A stretch of 64,000 bases of DNA from IGN2 sp964639955 (GCA_964639955.1 CAZXGJ010000007.1:1-64000), one strand, 5' to 3'. Counted from the stretch's first letter, positions 17,686 through 27,035 are shown. Made by a program: numbers and translations. Notes: generated by a model from the sequence alone, not told the origin.

Positions 17686-17712
17686 ATATTAGTTAGGATT
17701 CCTTACTAATAT
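17686..17712. promoter_or_regulatory. 27-bp palindromic operator, probable MarR site
   Basis: Imperfect palindrome centred on 17699, half-sites ATATTAGTTAGGA and TCCTTACTAATAT, with 12 of 13 pairs matching. It covers the -10 box and the likely transcription start of the cytochrome P460-marR promoter, the classic position for repression by an autoregulated MarR protein. Confidence 0.7.
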
Positions 17713-17736
17713 AAATAAGTAAAGATTTATTGTCAA
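17708..17736 (-). promoter_or_regulatory. Promoter of the P460-marR operon
   Basis: On the minus strand, TTGACA (17736-17731), a 17-nt spacer and TATATT (17713-17708). It also fits TTG-N20-TAnnTTTG with one mismatch. It lies about 50 nt upstream of the cytochrome start, and its downstream half is covered by the palindrome at 17686-17712. Confidence 0.7.
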
Positions 17737-17798
17737 GCGAGTTAATCTTACTTATTGAGCAAGACAATTAATAGCTTAAGTGTTTTTCCAATGATAGA

Positions 17799-19769
17799 TT
17801 ATTGCGGTGCATCAGCAGTGTATTTCTGCTTAACTGCTTCTACTGACTCAATATTCTCAATCCCTGAAATCCTTTGAGCTAAAGATTTTCCATCCAGTTT
17901 ATGAAATTCAAGAACTTCAAAAGGAGTTCCGCATTCGGGATAATCTTTCAAACCCAGATTTGTAAATTCTGAGCCACGAATTGCACCAATTGACACGAAT
18001 TCGTTTAATAACCGATCTCCTAATCCGCCAACAGCAGAGTGATCTTCAAGTACAAATATTTTCTTTTGATCACTTACAACTTTTTTCAGCCATTCTTTAT
18101 CTATCTTATTCAGCCAGGGCATATTGATAACCTTCAAACCAAATCCGATCTTTTTCAAATAATCTTCAGCAACTAAAGCTTCGTGAAGCATAACCGGTCC
18201 GTAGCCAAATAAAATTGCATCATTGCCTTGAGTCAATTCTGCACCAACTCCAACTTCGAATTTGTAATCTTTTGGCAGTTGAATTCTTTCAGGTGAAGGA
18301 CCAATCACCAATCTCAGCACACAATTTTCTTCTGCTTTGTTAATGCAGTAATCAACTGCCCATTTTGTTTCTTCAGCATTGCACGGTTGAATGATTGTAA
18401 CATTCGGCAAAGCGCCGAACAGAGAAATATCCCGCACACTTTGGTGAGATTTTCCTGGTCCGGCAGGAATCATTCCCGAGAAATGACAGGTATAAATTAT
18501 TTTTGTCTTCTCACCTGCATTATTATAAATCTGTTCGTTCGCTCTTGCAGCAAGGAAGCTTGCGAAAGTATTTACGATGGGAATTAAACCCATTCTTGCA
18601 AGTCCGCCAGCCATTGAAACCATATCCTGTTCTGCAATTCCGTTTTCAATGAATCTGTCGGGGTATGTTTTTTCAAAGTTACGAAGTTTGCAATCAGCAG
18701 AAAGATCACCATCAAGAACAACAAATTTTTTATTTGTCTTTGCAAGTTCAACCAAAGCTTCGCCATATGCTTCGGTTACAAATTCTTTATCGAGCTTTGT
18801 AATTGGTTTCCCTTCTGATTTGTTTTCAGGAATCTGAATTTTTCCAAAACCAAGTTTTTCAGAAAGTTTATTTATTGTTTCAGTAAGTTCAGCTAATCCT
18901 TTTTCATAGCTTTCATCATCGGGTGCACCGGAATGCCATTTGTAAAGCGTCTTCCCCTGGAAAGTTTCAGTGAGAGGTTTTTCCATAAAAGAAACTCCCC
19001 TTCCTTTTATCGTATCTGCAATGATCATTTTTGGTTTATCATTTAACTTTTTCAGCGCATCGAAAGTATGCTTGAGCATATTATAATCGTGACCATTAAT
19101 CCTCAAAACATGCCAGCCAAATGCAGAAACTTTTTCAACAACATCTTCAATGTTATTTACATCAGCAACGAGCATATCGGTCTGATATTTATTGTGATCC
19201 ATAATTGCAATTATATTATTCACTTTCTGGTGTGCTGTTGCTTGGAGTGATTCGTAAATCTGTCCTTCCTGAAATTCACCATCGCCTGTTAAAACATAAA
19301 CGTGACCTTTACTCTTATTATAATTTTTCGCCCAGGCCATTCCTTTTGCTTTTGATATTCCCATTCCGAGTGAACCGGTACTCGCTTCAATTCCTGGTTG
19401 ACGAACTTCAGGATGTCCATCAAGACCGTGCAATCTTCTTAGCATCAATAATTTTTCTTCAGGAATAATTCCAAGTGCATAAAAGAGTGCATAAAGTCCG
19501 GGAACGTCGTGACCTTTTGATGAGAAATAAATATCACGATCAGGAGAATCGAGTCCGACTTCCAGTACATTCATTTCATTTAAATAAAGATAAGTAATAA
19601 TATCCATCGCACTGAGTGATGAACCAAGATGACCTGAACCAGCTTTCTTCACAGCAACCAAAGTGTTGTATCTGCACATATCGGCAAACAGTTCCATCTT
19701 TGTTGACCAGTCACCGTTGAATACTCTTACTTTATCGAACTCTGATTTTTTTATGAGATTGAAATTCAT
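17799..19769 (-). CDS. tkt: Transketolase
   Basis: Thiamine-diphosphate enzyme of 656 aa that transfers two-carbon ketol units between sugar phosphates in the non-oxidative pentose phosphate pathway. Both halves are in one chain. The N-terminal part has SGHLGSSLSAMD, SKGHDVPGLYA and the ThDP motif TGDGEFQEG ending MDHNKYQTD. The C-terminal part has FVVLDGDLSADC, NGIAEQDMVSMAGGLA, and the pyrimidine domain and C-terminal domain through VLEDHSAVGGLGD. It is slightly longer at the N-terminus than a minimal family member. It is divergent from the propeller kinase gene at 19896 and upstream of the P460 operon, with no obvious terminator after its stop. Confidence 0.93.
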   Translation of the reverse strand: MNFNLIKKSEFDKVRVFNGDWSTKMELFADMCRYNTLVAVKKAGSGHLGSSLSAMDIITYLYLNEMNVLEVGLDSPDRDIYFSSKGHDVPGLYALFYALGIIPEEKLLMLRRLHGLDGHPEVRQPGIEASTGSLGMGISKAKGMAWAKNYNKSKGHVYVLTGDGEFQEGQIYESLQATAHQKVNNIIAIMDHNKYQTDMLVADVNNIEDVVEKVSAFGWHVLRINGHDYNMLKHTFDALKKLNDKPKMIIADTIKGRGVSFMEKPLTETFQGKTLYKWHSGAPDDESYEKGLAELTETINKLSEKLGFGKIQIPENKSEGKPITKLDKEFVTEAYGEALVELAKTNKKFVVLDGDLSADCKLRNFEKTYPDRFIENGIAEQDMVSMAGGLARMGLIPIVNTFASFLAARANEQIYNNAGEKTKIIYTCHFSGMIPAGPGKSHQSVRDISLFGALPNVTIIQPCNAEETKWAVDYCINKAEENCVLRLVIGPSPERIQLPKDYKFEVGVGAELTQGNDAILFGYGPVMLHEALVAEDYLKKIGFGLKVINMPWLNKIDKEWLKKVVSDQKKIFVLEDHSAVGGLGDRLLNEFVSIGAIRGSEFTNLGLKDYPECGTPFEVLEFHKLDGKSLAQRISGIENIESVEAVKQKYTADAPQ

Positions 19770-19895
19770 TTTATCTCCGATATTAAATTCAATTTTTTGG
19801 TTAAATATTCATACAGGAAGTATTGCAAAAATACCACTAAGAAAGATGAAAAAAGAATATTTGCCTAATCGAATCCGCCTTCTTAAATTTCAGTT

Positions 19896-22800
19896 ATGAT
19901 AACAATCTTAAGGATATTCAGTCATGGAAGGCCGATTTTAATCAGCCTGTTGATTACCGCGGCTGTCTATTCACAGGAGTTCAAATTTAATAAGCTCACC
20001 AGTGAAGAAGGTTTATCCAACAGCTTTGTGAATTGCTTGCTTCAGGATCGCACAGGATTTATCTGGTTTGGAACTGATGACGGATTAAACCGCTTTGACG
20101 GTTATAATATAAAAGTTTATCGCAACCATCCTGATGATAATTCCTCGATTTCAGACAATATCATCTGGGCACTCCACGAAGATCGTTCGGGAAATTTGTG
20201 GATCGGAACAAAAAGCGGTGGTTTAAATAAATACAATCCGCATACCGATACATTTGAGCATTGGGCACTGGATTCAAACTCAACAGATGTAATCAATATC
20301 ACTTATATCTACGAGGATAGTAAAAAGAACATCTGGATCGGAACCTATAAAAATGGTATTTACAGATTTAATCCCTCACAAAACAAACTAGACAACTGGC
20401 AGAACACCCCAAACAACCCCGCAATTTTATCCGATAATTTTATTACATCAATAATTGAGGATCATAATTCATCTATCTGGGCTGCTGCATACAGCGGCTT
20501 AAATAAATTCAATCCGGCACAAACTGAAAACCCTTTCACAAAAATTTTAAACTATAATTACACCCCAATCTGGCATTTATCCGAATCGGTTTTCTTCGAA
20601 AATACAATATGGATGGGCACATTAAACGGTTTGTTAAAATTTGATCCGTTAACTGAATCATTTACTAAAGTAATCTTACCTGATAATTATGGTTTACAGT
20701 TTGGCAGCAGTGTAAGTTCAGTTGCCGAAGAAGAATATCTGGGAGAAAGATTTCTCTGGATTGGTACATATGGCGGACTTATCAGATTAAATTTAACTAA
20801 TGATAATAAAGAGAGATTTGTCCATCGCAAGAAAGCTGATTCAGAATTATTAAGTAATCAGATTCACGATATCATTCTCGACAAATCAGGAGTTGTATGG
20901 ATCGCAAGTGAAAACGGTGTAAATTTTTATTCATTAAAACACTCCAAGTTTAATTCAAAAACTCCAGCAATTTCATTTCTCGCGGATGTGTTGGCATTAT
21001 TAAAAAATAATATCAGAGCCATTACACAAACCAAAGATAAATCGTTATGGTTCGGTACCGATGAAGGTTTATTTGGCATCAGAGATAGTGATGGTAATAG
21101 ATCAGTCGTTCAGAATTCTAAATTAAGCTCATTAAATGTGTGGTCATTGTTCAGTGGAAGCGCTGACAATTTATGGATAGGAACTTATGGTCAGGGTTTG
21201 AAAGAATTGAATCTTAAAACTAATCAACTCAAATCATGGAGTGTGAATAATCCAGATTTCAATGTGTCTGCTTTCAATTATATTAAAACCATTCTTGAAG
21301 ATAATGATGGACTGATCTGGATCGGATTCTGGGGAGGCGGATTAGCGAGATTAAACCCCCTAACAGGAAAGGTTGATCACTGGCGAAATGAAAAAAATAA
21401 TCCCTCAAGCTTAAGCTACAATGATGTATGGGTATTACATAAAGATAAGAAAGGAAGAATCTGGATTGGAACTAACGGAGGAGGTTTGGATTTATACCAG
21501 GGGAAAAAACAATATAATTTTTACAACTGGAATTCAGACAGGAAAAATAAACAACGGCTGAGCAGTAATAGTATTTACTCTATTTGTGAATCATTTGCCG
21601 GTAATCGATCCGATGATCAGACATTGTTATGGATTGGAACTGCAAACGGATTAAATAAATTTGTTATTAAAAATGATGAGGGAAGCAGTGATGGATCAAA
21701 ATTAACTGTTGAGGTTCAGCATTATACAGTTGATGATGGTTTACCTGATAATGCAATTGAAAGTATAACTGAAGATAAGCAAGGAAATCTCTGGATCGGA
21801 ACAAGCTCAGGAATATCATATTTTAATATTACGGAAGAAAATTTTACAAACTACACCACCGCAGACGGATTAAACGGCAGTTCTTTTAATTCAAGTGCGG
21901 CATTTACAACCAAAGATGGCATAATGTTTTTTGGCTGCACGAACGGGCTTAATTATTTTGATCCTGATCGAATCACGCAATTAACTTATTCTCCGCCGGT
22001 AATCATAACTGATTTTCAAATCTTAAATCAACCTGCTGAACTGGAAAATAAATCTGCACATAGAACGAGTATCTTTAATTCAAAAAGCTTCGAGCTTTCA
22101 TATAATCAGAATGATTTTTCATTTCAGTTCACTTCGCTTGATTACAATGCGCCAGAAATGAACCAGTATGCATATTTTATGGAAGGTTTTGACAAAGACT
22201 GGATTTACAGCGGGAAGAGACATTTTGTAACATACACAAATCTCGATCCCGGCGAATATGTATTCCAGGTAAAAGCAACAAACAGTGATGGCGTATGGAG
22301 CAACCAGGTTGCGAAAATTTCTATTGTGATTAATCCTCCATTCTGGGCAACATGGTGGGCTTATACTATTTATTTTATATCACTGGTGGGTTTGCTTTAT
22401 TTTATCAGATATACAGAATTAAAAAGAAGGAAAAAGAAAGAGGAAGAAAGATTAAGGAGAGAAAGAGAAGCAGCATTGTTACGGGAAGCAGAATTAAAAG
22501 CAAAAAATATTGAGCAGGAAAAAGAAATCGAGAAACAAAAAATAAGAAACAGGATTGCACAGGATCTTCACGATGAAATAGGAAGCAACCTCAGCAGTAT
22601 TTCCCTGATGAGCGAATTAATCCAGAAAGATAAAAAAATTAATGCTGAAGCTTCAGAAAAAATAGAGCGAATCCATAAAGTGGCAAAGGTATCAACGCAA
22701 GCAATGCGTGATATTGTCTGGCTGACAAATCCATCATCTGATAGTTTGAGAGATCTTATTGCGAAAATGAAAGAAGTTGCCGATAACACTCTCGGAAAAT

Positions 22801-23144
22801 TCGATCTGTATTTCGATTATCCGAAAGATGTATCCGAAATCACTCTGCTACCCGAAACTAAAAGAAATATCTTCTTCATTTATAAAGAGACTCTGAATAA
22901 TATTGTTAAGCACGCAGAAGCTAAATTTGTTTGGATTAAATTCGAAATAGAAAATAGCAGCATCTTTCTTTCCATAAAGGATGACGGCAGAGGCTTTAAT
23001 GTTTCAGCAGGATATGGCGGTAACGGATTAAAAAATATAAGATCCCGTGCTAAGGAGATAAATGCAGATTTAAAGTTTGAAAGCACTCCCGGCAAAGGAA
23101 CACTCTTGGAATTGACTGCGAATATCACGCAAATGCGGGATTGA
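19896..23144 (+). CDS. Beta-propeller/Y_Y_Y sensor histidine kinase (HisKA_3 type)
   Basis: Membrane sensor kinase of 1082 aa. A signal segment (about 8-27) is followed by fourteen Reg_prop blades of the W-I-G-T-x-G-G-L type, enough for two seven-bladed periplasmic propellers. Next come a Y_Y_Y domain (about 745-808), a membrane helix (about 816-838, WWAYTIYFISLVGLLYFI), a Lys/Glu-rich coiled coil, and a HisKA_3 domain with H892 in AQDLHDEIGSNLS. The ATPase domain shows NNIVKHAEAKFVWIK, DDGRGFN and GNGLKNIRSRA. Unlike Bacteroides one-component hybrids it has no receiver or AraC domain; its partner is the LuxR-type regulator 56 nt downstream. The ligand is unknown; such propellers often sense glycans, but the neighbours here are not a sugar-utilisation locus. 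Confidence 0.93.
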   Translation: MITILRIFSHGRPILISLLITAAVYSQEFKFNKLTSEEGLSNSFVNCLLQDRTGFIWFGTDDGLNRFDGYNIKVYRNHPDDNSSISDNIIWALHEDRSGNLWIGTKSGGLNKYNPHTDTFEHWALDSNSTDVINITYIYEDSKKNIWIGTYKNGIYRFNPSQNKLDNWQNTPNNPAILSDNFITSIIEDHNSSIWAAAYSGLNKFNPAQTENPFTKILNYNYTPIWHLSESVFFENTIWMGTLNGLLKFDPLTESFTKVILPDNYGLQFGSSVSSVAEEEYLGERFLWIGTYGGLIRLNLTNDNKERFVHRKKADSELLSNQIHDIILDKSGVVWIASENGVNFYSLKHSKFNSKTPAISFLADVLALLKNNIRAITQTKDKSLWFGTDEGLFGIRDSDGNRSVVQNSKLSSLNVWSLFSGSADNLWIGTYGQGLKELNLKTNQLKSWSVNNPDFNVSAFNYIKTILEDNDGLIWIGFWGGGLARLNPLTGKVDHWRNEKNNPSSLSYNDVWVLHKDKKGRIWIGTNGGGLDLYQGKKQYNFYNWNSDRKNKQRLSSNSIYSICESFAGNRSDDQTLLWIGTANGLNKFVIKNDEGSSDGSKLTVEVQHYTVDDGLPDNAIESITEDKQGNLWIGTSSGISYFNITEENFTNYTTADGLNGSSFNSSAAFTTKDGIMFFGCTNGLNYFDPDRITQLTYSPPVIITDFQILNQPAELENKSAHRTSIFNSKSFELSYNQNDFSFQFTSLDYNAPEMNQYAYFMEGFDKDWIYSGKRHFVTYTNLDPGEYVFQVKATNSDGVWSNQVAKISIVINPPFWATWWAYTIYFISLVGLLYFIRYTELKRRKKKEEERLRREREAALLREAELKAKNIEQEKEIEKQKIRNRIAQDLHDEIGSNLSSISLMSELIQKDKKINAEASEKIERIHKVAKVSTQAMRDIVWLTNPSSDSLRDLIAKMKEVADNTLGKFDLYFDYPKDVSEITLLPETKRNIFFIYKETLNNIVKHAEAKFVWIKFEIENSSIFLSIKDDGRGFNVSAGYGGNGLKNIRSRAKEINADLKFESTPGKGTLLELTANITQMRD

Positions 23145-23200
23145 ACTGTTCCGTTCAATGACTTAATTTGGCTTCTAATTAAAAGGCAAATATTTATAGA

Positions 23201-23845
23201 ATGAATAATCAGATAGATGTAATAGTAATTGAAGACAACGAGCTTCTTCGGGATTCACTTAAGGAGGCTATAAACAAGAGCAGCGATATCAACTGTAAAC
23301 ACACTTTCAGTTCCGGTGAAGCTGCTCTTGATTTTATTGCAAAAGAAGAATTGGTACCGGACATTATTTTGCTTGATATTGGTCTGCCCGGTATGAACGG
23401 AATAGAGTTGATCCCGGAACTTAGAAAGTTATCTCCCTCATCAAAAATAATTATTATCACTGTTCACGATGATGATGAGAATGTATTCAATGCAATTTGT
23501 GCCGGCGCATCCGGTTATTTGCTTAAGGACTTATCCTCAGAAAAAATATTAGCTTCAATTATTGAAGTGATGAACGGCGGTGCACCGATGAATATGCACA
23601 TTGCTAAAAAAGTTTTGAATATGTTCAGAGATCAAAATGTAAAATCTAATGGCTACGATTTGTCCGAGAGAGAAAAGGAAATATTAAGCCTGCTGATTGA
23701 AGGCTTAAGCAAAAAACAAATCGCTGAAAAAATATTCCTCAGTCACCACACTGTAGATTCACACCTTCGTAATATATACGCAAAGCTGGAAGTCCACTCC
23801 CGCAGCAGTGCAATAGGTAAAGCCATTCGCGAAAAGCTTATCTGA
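23201..23845 (+). CDS. NarL/LuxR-family response regulator
   Basis: Response regulator of 214 aa: receiver domain with acidic pocket E11/D12, phospho-acceptor D59 in ILLDIGLPG, and the switch residues in IIITVHDDDENV and YLLKD. A C-terminal LuxR-type HTH follows (about 148-210), with LSEREKEILSLL, GLSKKQIAEKIFLSHHTVDSH and AKLEVHSRSSA. It is the cognate partner of the kinase immediately upstream, both by order and because HisKA_3 kinases normally pair with this class. Targets are unknown; the adjacent secreted-protein genes are candidates. Confidence 0.93.
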   Translation: MNNQIDVIVIEDNELLRDSLKEAINKSSDINCKHTFSSGEAALDFIAKEELVPDIILLDIGLPGMNGIELIPELRKLSPSSKIIIITVHDDDENVFNAICAGASGYLLKDLSSEKILASIIEVMNGGAPMNMHIAKKVLNMFRDQNVKSNGYDLSEREKEILSLLIEGLSKKQIAEKIFLSHHTVDSHLRNIYAKLEVHSRSSAIGKAIREKLI

Positions 23846-23879
23846 ATTTATAAATTCAAATTCAATTAAAAATTGTATT

Positions 23880-23922
23880 TATAGAGATGACATCTTAATT
23901 TGTTAAAGATGTCATCTCTATA
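23880..23922. terminator. 17-bp perfect stem-loop after the response regulator
   Basis: Arms at 23880-23896 and 23906-23922 pair perfectly over 17 bp around a 9-nt loop, with GATGACATC/GATGTCATC in the middle. It lies 34 nt after the regulator's stop. No T-run follows on either strand, so it may be a factor-assisted terminator or an mRNA-stabilising hairpin rather than a classical intrinsic terminator. Confidence 0.5.
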
Positions 23923-23936
23923 CCTGCTCATTAAAA

Positions 23937-23954
23937 ATCACGCACTTGCGTGAT
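23937..23954. repeat. 18-bp palindrome, copy 1
   Basis: ATCACGCA-CT-TGCGTGAT, perfect 8-bp arms, 62 nt upstream of the T9SS cargo gene at 24016. Its last bases abut a possible promoter TTG (23954-23956), with TATTTTGC 20 nt beyond. A second copy differing at one base lies at 27036-27053. Confidence 0.6.
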
Positions 23955-23984
23955 TGATAACTTAATTCTTAAAAAATATTTTGC
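23954..23984 (+). promoter_or_regulatory. Possible promoter of the delta-60 repeat gene
   Basis: TTG at 23954-23956 and TATTTTGC at 23977-23984 are separated by 20 nt; the second box matches TAnnTTTG at six of eight positions. It directly adjoins the palindrome at 23937-23954 and leaves a short leader to the ATG at 24016. Confidence 0.35.
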
Positions 23985-24015
23985 CAGCAGTTTAATTATT
24001 CATTAAGGAGTGAAA

Positions 24016-25587
24016 ATGAAACCAATAATACAAATTTATTTATTTTCTCTTATTAGCATCATCAATCTGCAGGCTCAAACCCCCTGGGTTCCTGACCCAA
24101 ATTTTGGAAATAATGGAATAATGAGGATAAATTTTGGAACCAGCAACAATGATTCACCAAACGATATGCTTCTTCTACCAGATGACAGAATTTTAACAGC
24201 AGGACAAAGCACAAGCTCATTTGATTATTTCATTGCAATGTCTCAACTTCTTCCAAACGGACAACCAGATCTAACAGGTTTTGGAACTGATGGTGAAGTT
24301 TTATTGCATTTTGTTCTGAGGGATCATGCTAATGATATTGAACGTCAGGAAGATGGAAAAATATTAGTTGTAGGTTCGGAAGCAGTTGGGAATGGTACAA
24401 GCCAAAATACCCCAGCTCTTTACAGATTTGAATCTAACGGCATGCTCGATACTGCATTTGCTGATAGTGGAAAGGCAATTCATAGGTTTACTGGTGACTC
24501 GGCCGGTGAACTATATGGAATAAAAGTCCTGACTGATGGAAGAATATTTACTGCAGGAGCCAGTTTTGGAACAAAAGGATTTGGTGCCATGCGATTTCTC
24601 CCTGACGGCGAGCTTGATCCTAATTTTGGCGTAAATGGGATAGCAAGGATTAATTATTCATTTGGTTATCATTCAGTTAGCTGTCTATTCCTCGCTGATA
24701 CAGCAATAGTTATGGTTACTGTAGACATCAGCCCAACCAATTTTGTTTTGGCAATGATGGATAGTTCAGGAAACCCTCATCCTGCATTTGGCAATAACGG
24801 GATTGTCGAAACTGATTTCGAAGGAAAATACAATTTTTCCGGTGGGGAATCTTTAGCATTAACCGATGATGGCAAAATAATTTTAGCAGGTACAACACCA
24901 AATGCCGGCCCAACCAAATTTTCAGTATTCCGATTTAATTTAGACGGAACGATAGACTCAACATTTGGAACTGATGGAAGAGCAGATATTCAGTTTACCT
25001 CCAATGATATTTGCTATGATATGAAACTTGACTCCGATGGGAAAATTTTGCTTGTTGGAAGAGTAAGTCAGGGATTTGGAACGGCAGGACTTGCTCGCCT
25101 GAACCCGGATGGCTCCCCGGATACCACTTTTGCACCCGGTGGAAAATTTACAATCAATCTCAACAACAACTCGGGAACTCATTACCTGACGACCTTTATA
25201 CCGTTAGACAATGGTGACATCCTTGCTGCAGGTTACGACTTTGCAAGCAACGCCGGTGATTTTATGGTTACACGATTAACTCAAAATCCAACCGGAATTG
25301 ACGATGGCAATCCCGAACAGCCAGATGGTTTTGTTTTGTATCAAAATTACCCCAACCCCTTTAATCCAACTACCACTATAAGGTTTGAAATTCCTGAAGA
25401 CTCAAGGGTCACGCTAAAAATTTTCAACATTCTTGGTGAAGAAGTAAAAACTCTTGTTGAGGAATATCGCGAAGCAGGAAAACACTCTGTTCAATTCAAT
25501 GCAAATAATCTTTCAAGCGGAATTTATTTCTACAAGCTTCAAGCTGGAAGTTTCGTTGAAACGAAGAAGATGATCCTTTTGAAATAA
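24016..25587 (+). CDS. Secreted delta-60 repeat protein with T9SS sorting domain
   Basis: Predicted surface or secreted protein of 523 aa. A signal peptide (about 1-20, ending LQAQ) is followed by delta-60 repeats about 50-60 residues apart, each with the phrase pattern F-G-x-x-G, L-x-x-D-G-K-I-L and G-x-x-D-x-x-F-G (for example DSTFGTDGRADIQF). The last 80 residues are a T9SS type A sorting domain (NYPNPFNPTTTIRF to KKMILLK). The ATG at 24016 is preferred over a GTG six nt earlier because AAGGAG (24005-24010) would overlap that GTG. The repeats are of unknown role. The next gene, 53 nt away, carries a nearly identical sorting domain and may be in the same operon. Confidence 0.88.
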   Translation: MKPIIQIYLFSLISIINLQAQTPWVPDPNFGNNGIMRINFGTSNNDSPNDMLLLPDDRILTAGQSTSSFDYFIAMSQLLPNGQPDLTGFGTDGEVLLHFVLRDHANDIERQEDGKILVVGSEAVGNGTSQNTPALYRFESNGMLDTAFADSGKAIHRFTGDSAGELYGIKVLTDGRIFTAGASFGTKGFGAMRFLPDGELDPNFGVNGIARINYSFGYHSVSCLFLADTAIVMVTVDISPTNFVLAMMDSSGNPHPAFGNNGIVETDFEGKYNFSGGESLALTDDGKIILAGTTPNAGPTKFSVFRFNLDGTIDSTFGTDGRADIQFTSNDICYDMKLDSDGKILLVGRVSQGFGTAGLARLNPDGSPDTTFAPGGKFTINLNNNSGTHYLTTFIPLDNGDILAAGYDFASNAGDFMVTRLTQNPTGIDDGNPEQPDGFVLYQNYPNPFNPTTTIRFEIPEDSRVTLKIFNILGEEVKTLVEEYREAGKHSVQFNANNLSSGIYFYKLQAGSFVETKKMILLK

Positions 25588-25640
25588 GAAAGAATTGTCC
25601 TCTTAAAAAAATCATCAACTAAATTATAATAGGAGGAAAT

Positions 25641-26897
25641 ATGTTACTAAGAATTTTACTGCCGTTTATTTTTGTGCTTGTTATCTTCCCGGCAAAATCT
25701 TTCGGTCAGGTATTGGTTGAGGTATATGCAAGCGGATTGACCAATCCGATTGGATTAACCATTGATGGCAATGGTAATCTCTGGGTTGCAGAACAAGGAA
25801 CAGGAAACGACGACAGCAGAATCTCAATTGTTACGCCAGGGGGAGCTGTGCATCCTTTTCTTATAAATCTTCCATCAGAAATTGTTGAAGGAGATCCGAT
25901 AGGTGCTGAACACGTTCTATTTGATATTAACGGAAAACTTTTAATAGTTCAGGGTGAAGGTTCTGATTCATTATCTGAATCAATACTTGTTGTTGATACT
26001 TCCGGCTTTACTCCCGGGGACCCTCCGTTAACGACAAATGATATTGAAGCTATTTATAATATCGGTGACTATTCCATCCAACAGGGAGGGCAAACAACCA
26101 ATCCTTTCAGAATAGTTTTAGGGCCAAACAATGATTGGTATATCTCCGATGCCGGTTTTAATGGTGTAATTAAGAGAGAAAGGAATTCCGGAACTTTAAG
26201 TGTTTTCACGCAACTCGGTGAAGTTGTATCAACGGGAATAGTTTATACGGGAACAAACTTCTATCTTGGTTCGCTTACAGGTTTCCCATTTCCAACAGGA
26301 GGTGCTAAAATATACAATGTTGATTTAAGTGGGGTTAACAGTGTTTATCAAGGTCAGCTGACAACGATAATTGACCTTGCAATAGATCCGCTTGATAACA
26401 AATTACTTGCTATTCAGTACGGAGAATTTGGTGCCGGGTTTCAGAGTAATACGGGAGCTTTGTTCAAAATACATAACTCAGGTGTTGACACATTAATATA
26501 TGGTCTGAATTTCCCTGCAGGAATGGTTTTCAAGCCATCGGGTGAATTGTTTATTTCAACTTTTATCGATGGTGAGATTCTAAAGGTAACGGGAATACCT
26601 TTAGATGTTCAATCCTATAACGACTTTAGTCCCGATAAATATAGTTTAAATCAGAACTACCCCAATCCATTTAATCCAACAACAACAATTCAATTCTCAC
26701 TTCCAAAGGCGGGCGAGGTAACACTGAAAATTTATAACCTGCTTGGAGAAGAAGTGAAAACTCTGGTTGAAGAATATCGCGAAGCAGGAAAACATTCGGT
26801 TCAATTTAATGCTTCACAACTTGCAAGCGGAATTTATTTATACAGACTACAGGCAGGCAGCTTTGTTGAAACAAAGAAAATGATCCTCCTGCGCTAA
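25641..26897 (+). CDS. Secreted ScyD/ScyE-like beta-propeller protein with T9SS sorting domain
   Basis: Secreted protein of 418 aa. The signal peptide (about 1-22, SFGQ) is followed by an NHL/ScyD-type propeller: VYASGLTNPIGLTID with NGNLWVAEQGTGND, GAEHVLFDINGKLLIVQGEG, and later WYISDAGFNGVIKRE and FPAGMVFKPSGELFIS. These phrases recur in ScyD/ScyE-family proteins, whose general role is unknown. A sorting domain (NQNYPNPFNPTTTIQF to the C-terminal KKMILLR) predicts export by T9SS. The ribosome binding site is strong (AGGAGG, 6 nt upstream of ATG). At DNA level the sorting domain is very close to that of the preceding gene. Confidence 0.85.
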   Translation: MLLRILLPFIFVLVIFPAKSFGQVLVEVYASGLTNPIGLTIDGNGNLWVAEQGTGNDDSRISIVTPGGAVHPFLINLPSEIVEGDPIGAEHVLFDINGKLLIVQGEGSDSLSESILVVDTSGFTPGDPPLTTNDIEAIYNIGDYSIQQGGQTTNPFRIVLGPNNDWYISDAGFNGVIKRERNSGTLSVFTQLGEVVSTGIVYTGTNFYLGSLTGFPFPTGGAKIYNVDLSGVNSVYQGQLTTIIDLAIDPLDNKLLAIQYGEFGAGFQSNTGALFKIHNSGVDTLIYGLNFPAGMVFKPSGELFISTFIDGEILKVTGIPLDVQSYNDFSPDKYSLNQNYPNPFNPTTTIQFSLPKAGEVTLKIYNLLGEEVKTLVEEYREAGKHSVQFNASQLASGIYLYRLQAGSFVETKKMILLR

Positions 26898-26951
26898 GAG
26901 CTACGGAGGACAGGTTCTGATAAAATAAAATTATTTCTCTCCCCTAAATAA

Positions 26952-26994
26952 GAGAAGGAAAACACAGAACTATTGCAGAATTGTTTTCCTTCTC
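26952..26994. terminator. 13-bp stem-loop downstream of the T9SS gene pair
   Basis: GAGAAGGAAAACA (26952-26964) pairs perfectly with TGTTTTCCTTCTC (26982-26994) around a 17-nt loop. There is no T-run after it. The left arm could instead pair with TTCTCT just upstream, so two structures are possible. It is placed where a transcript end is expected, 55 nt after the stop. Confidence 0.4.
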
Positions 26995-27035
26995 GACGAT
27001 ATCACTCCATAATTCATCCAACTAACCTTTTCAAA

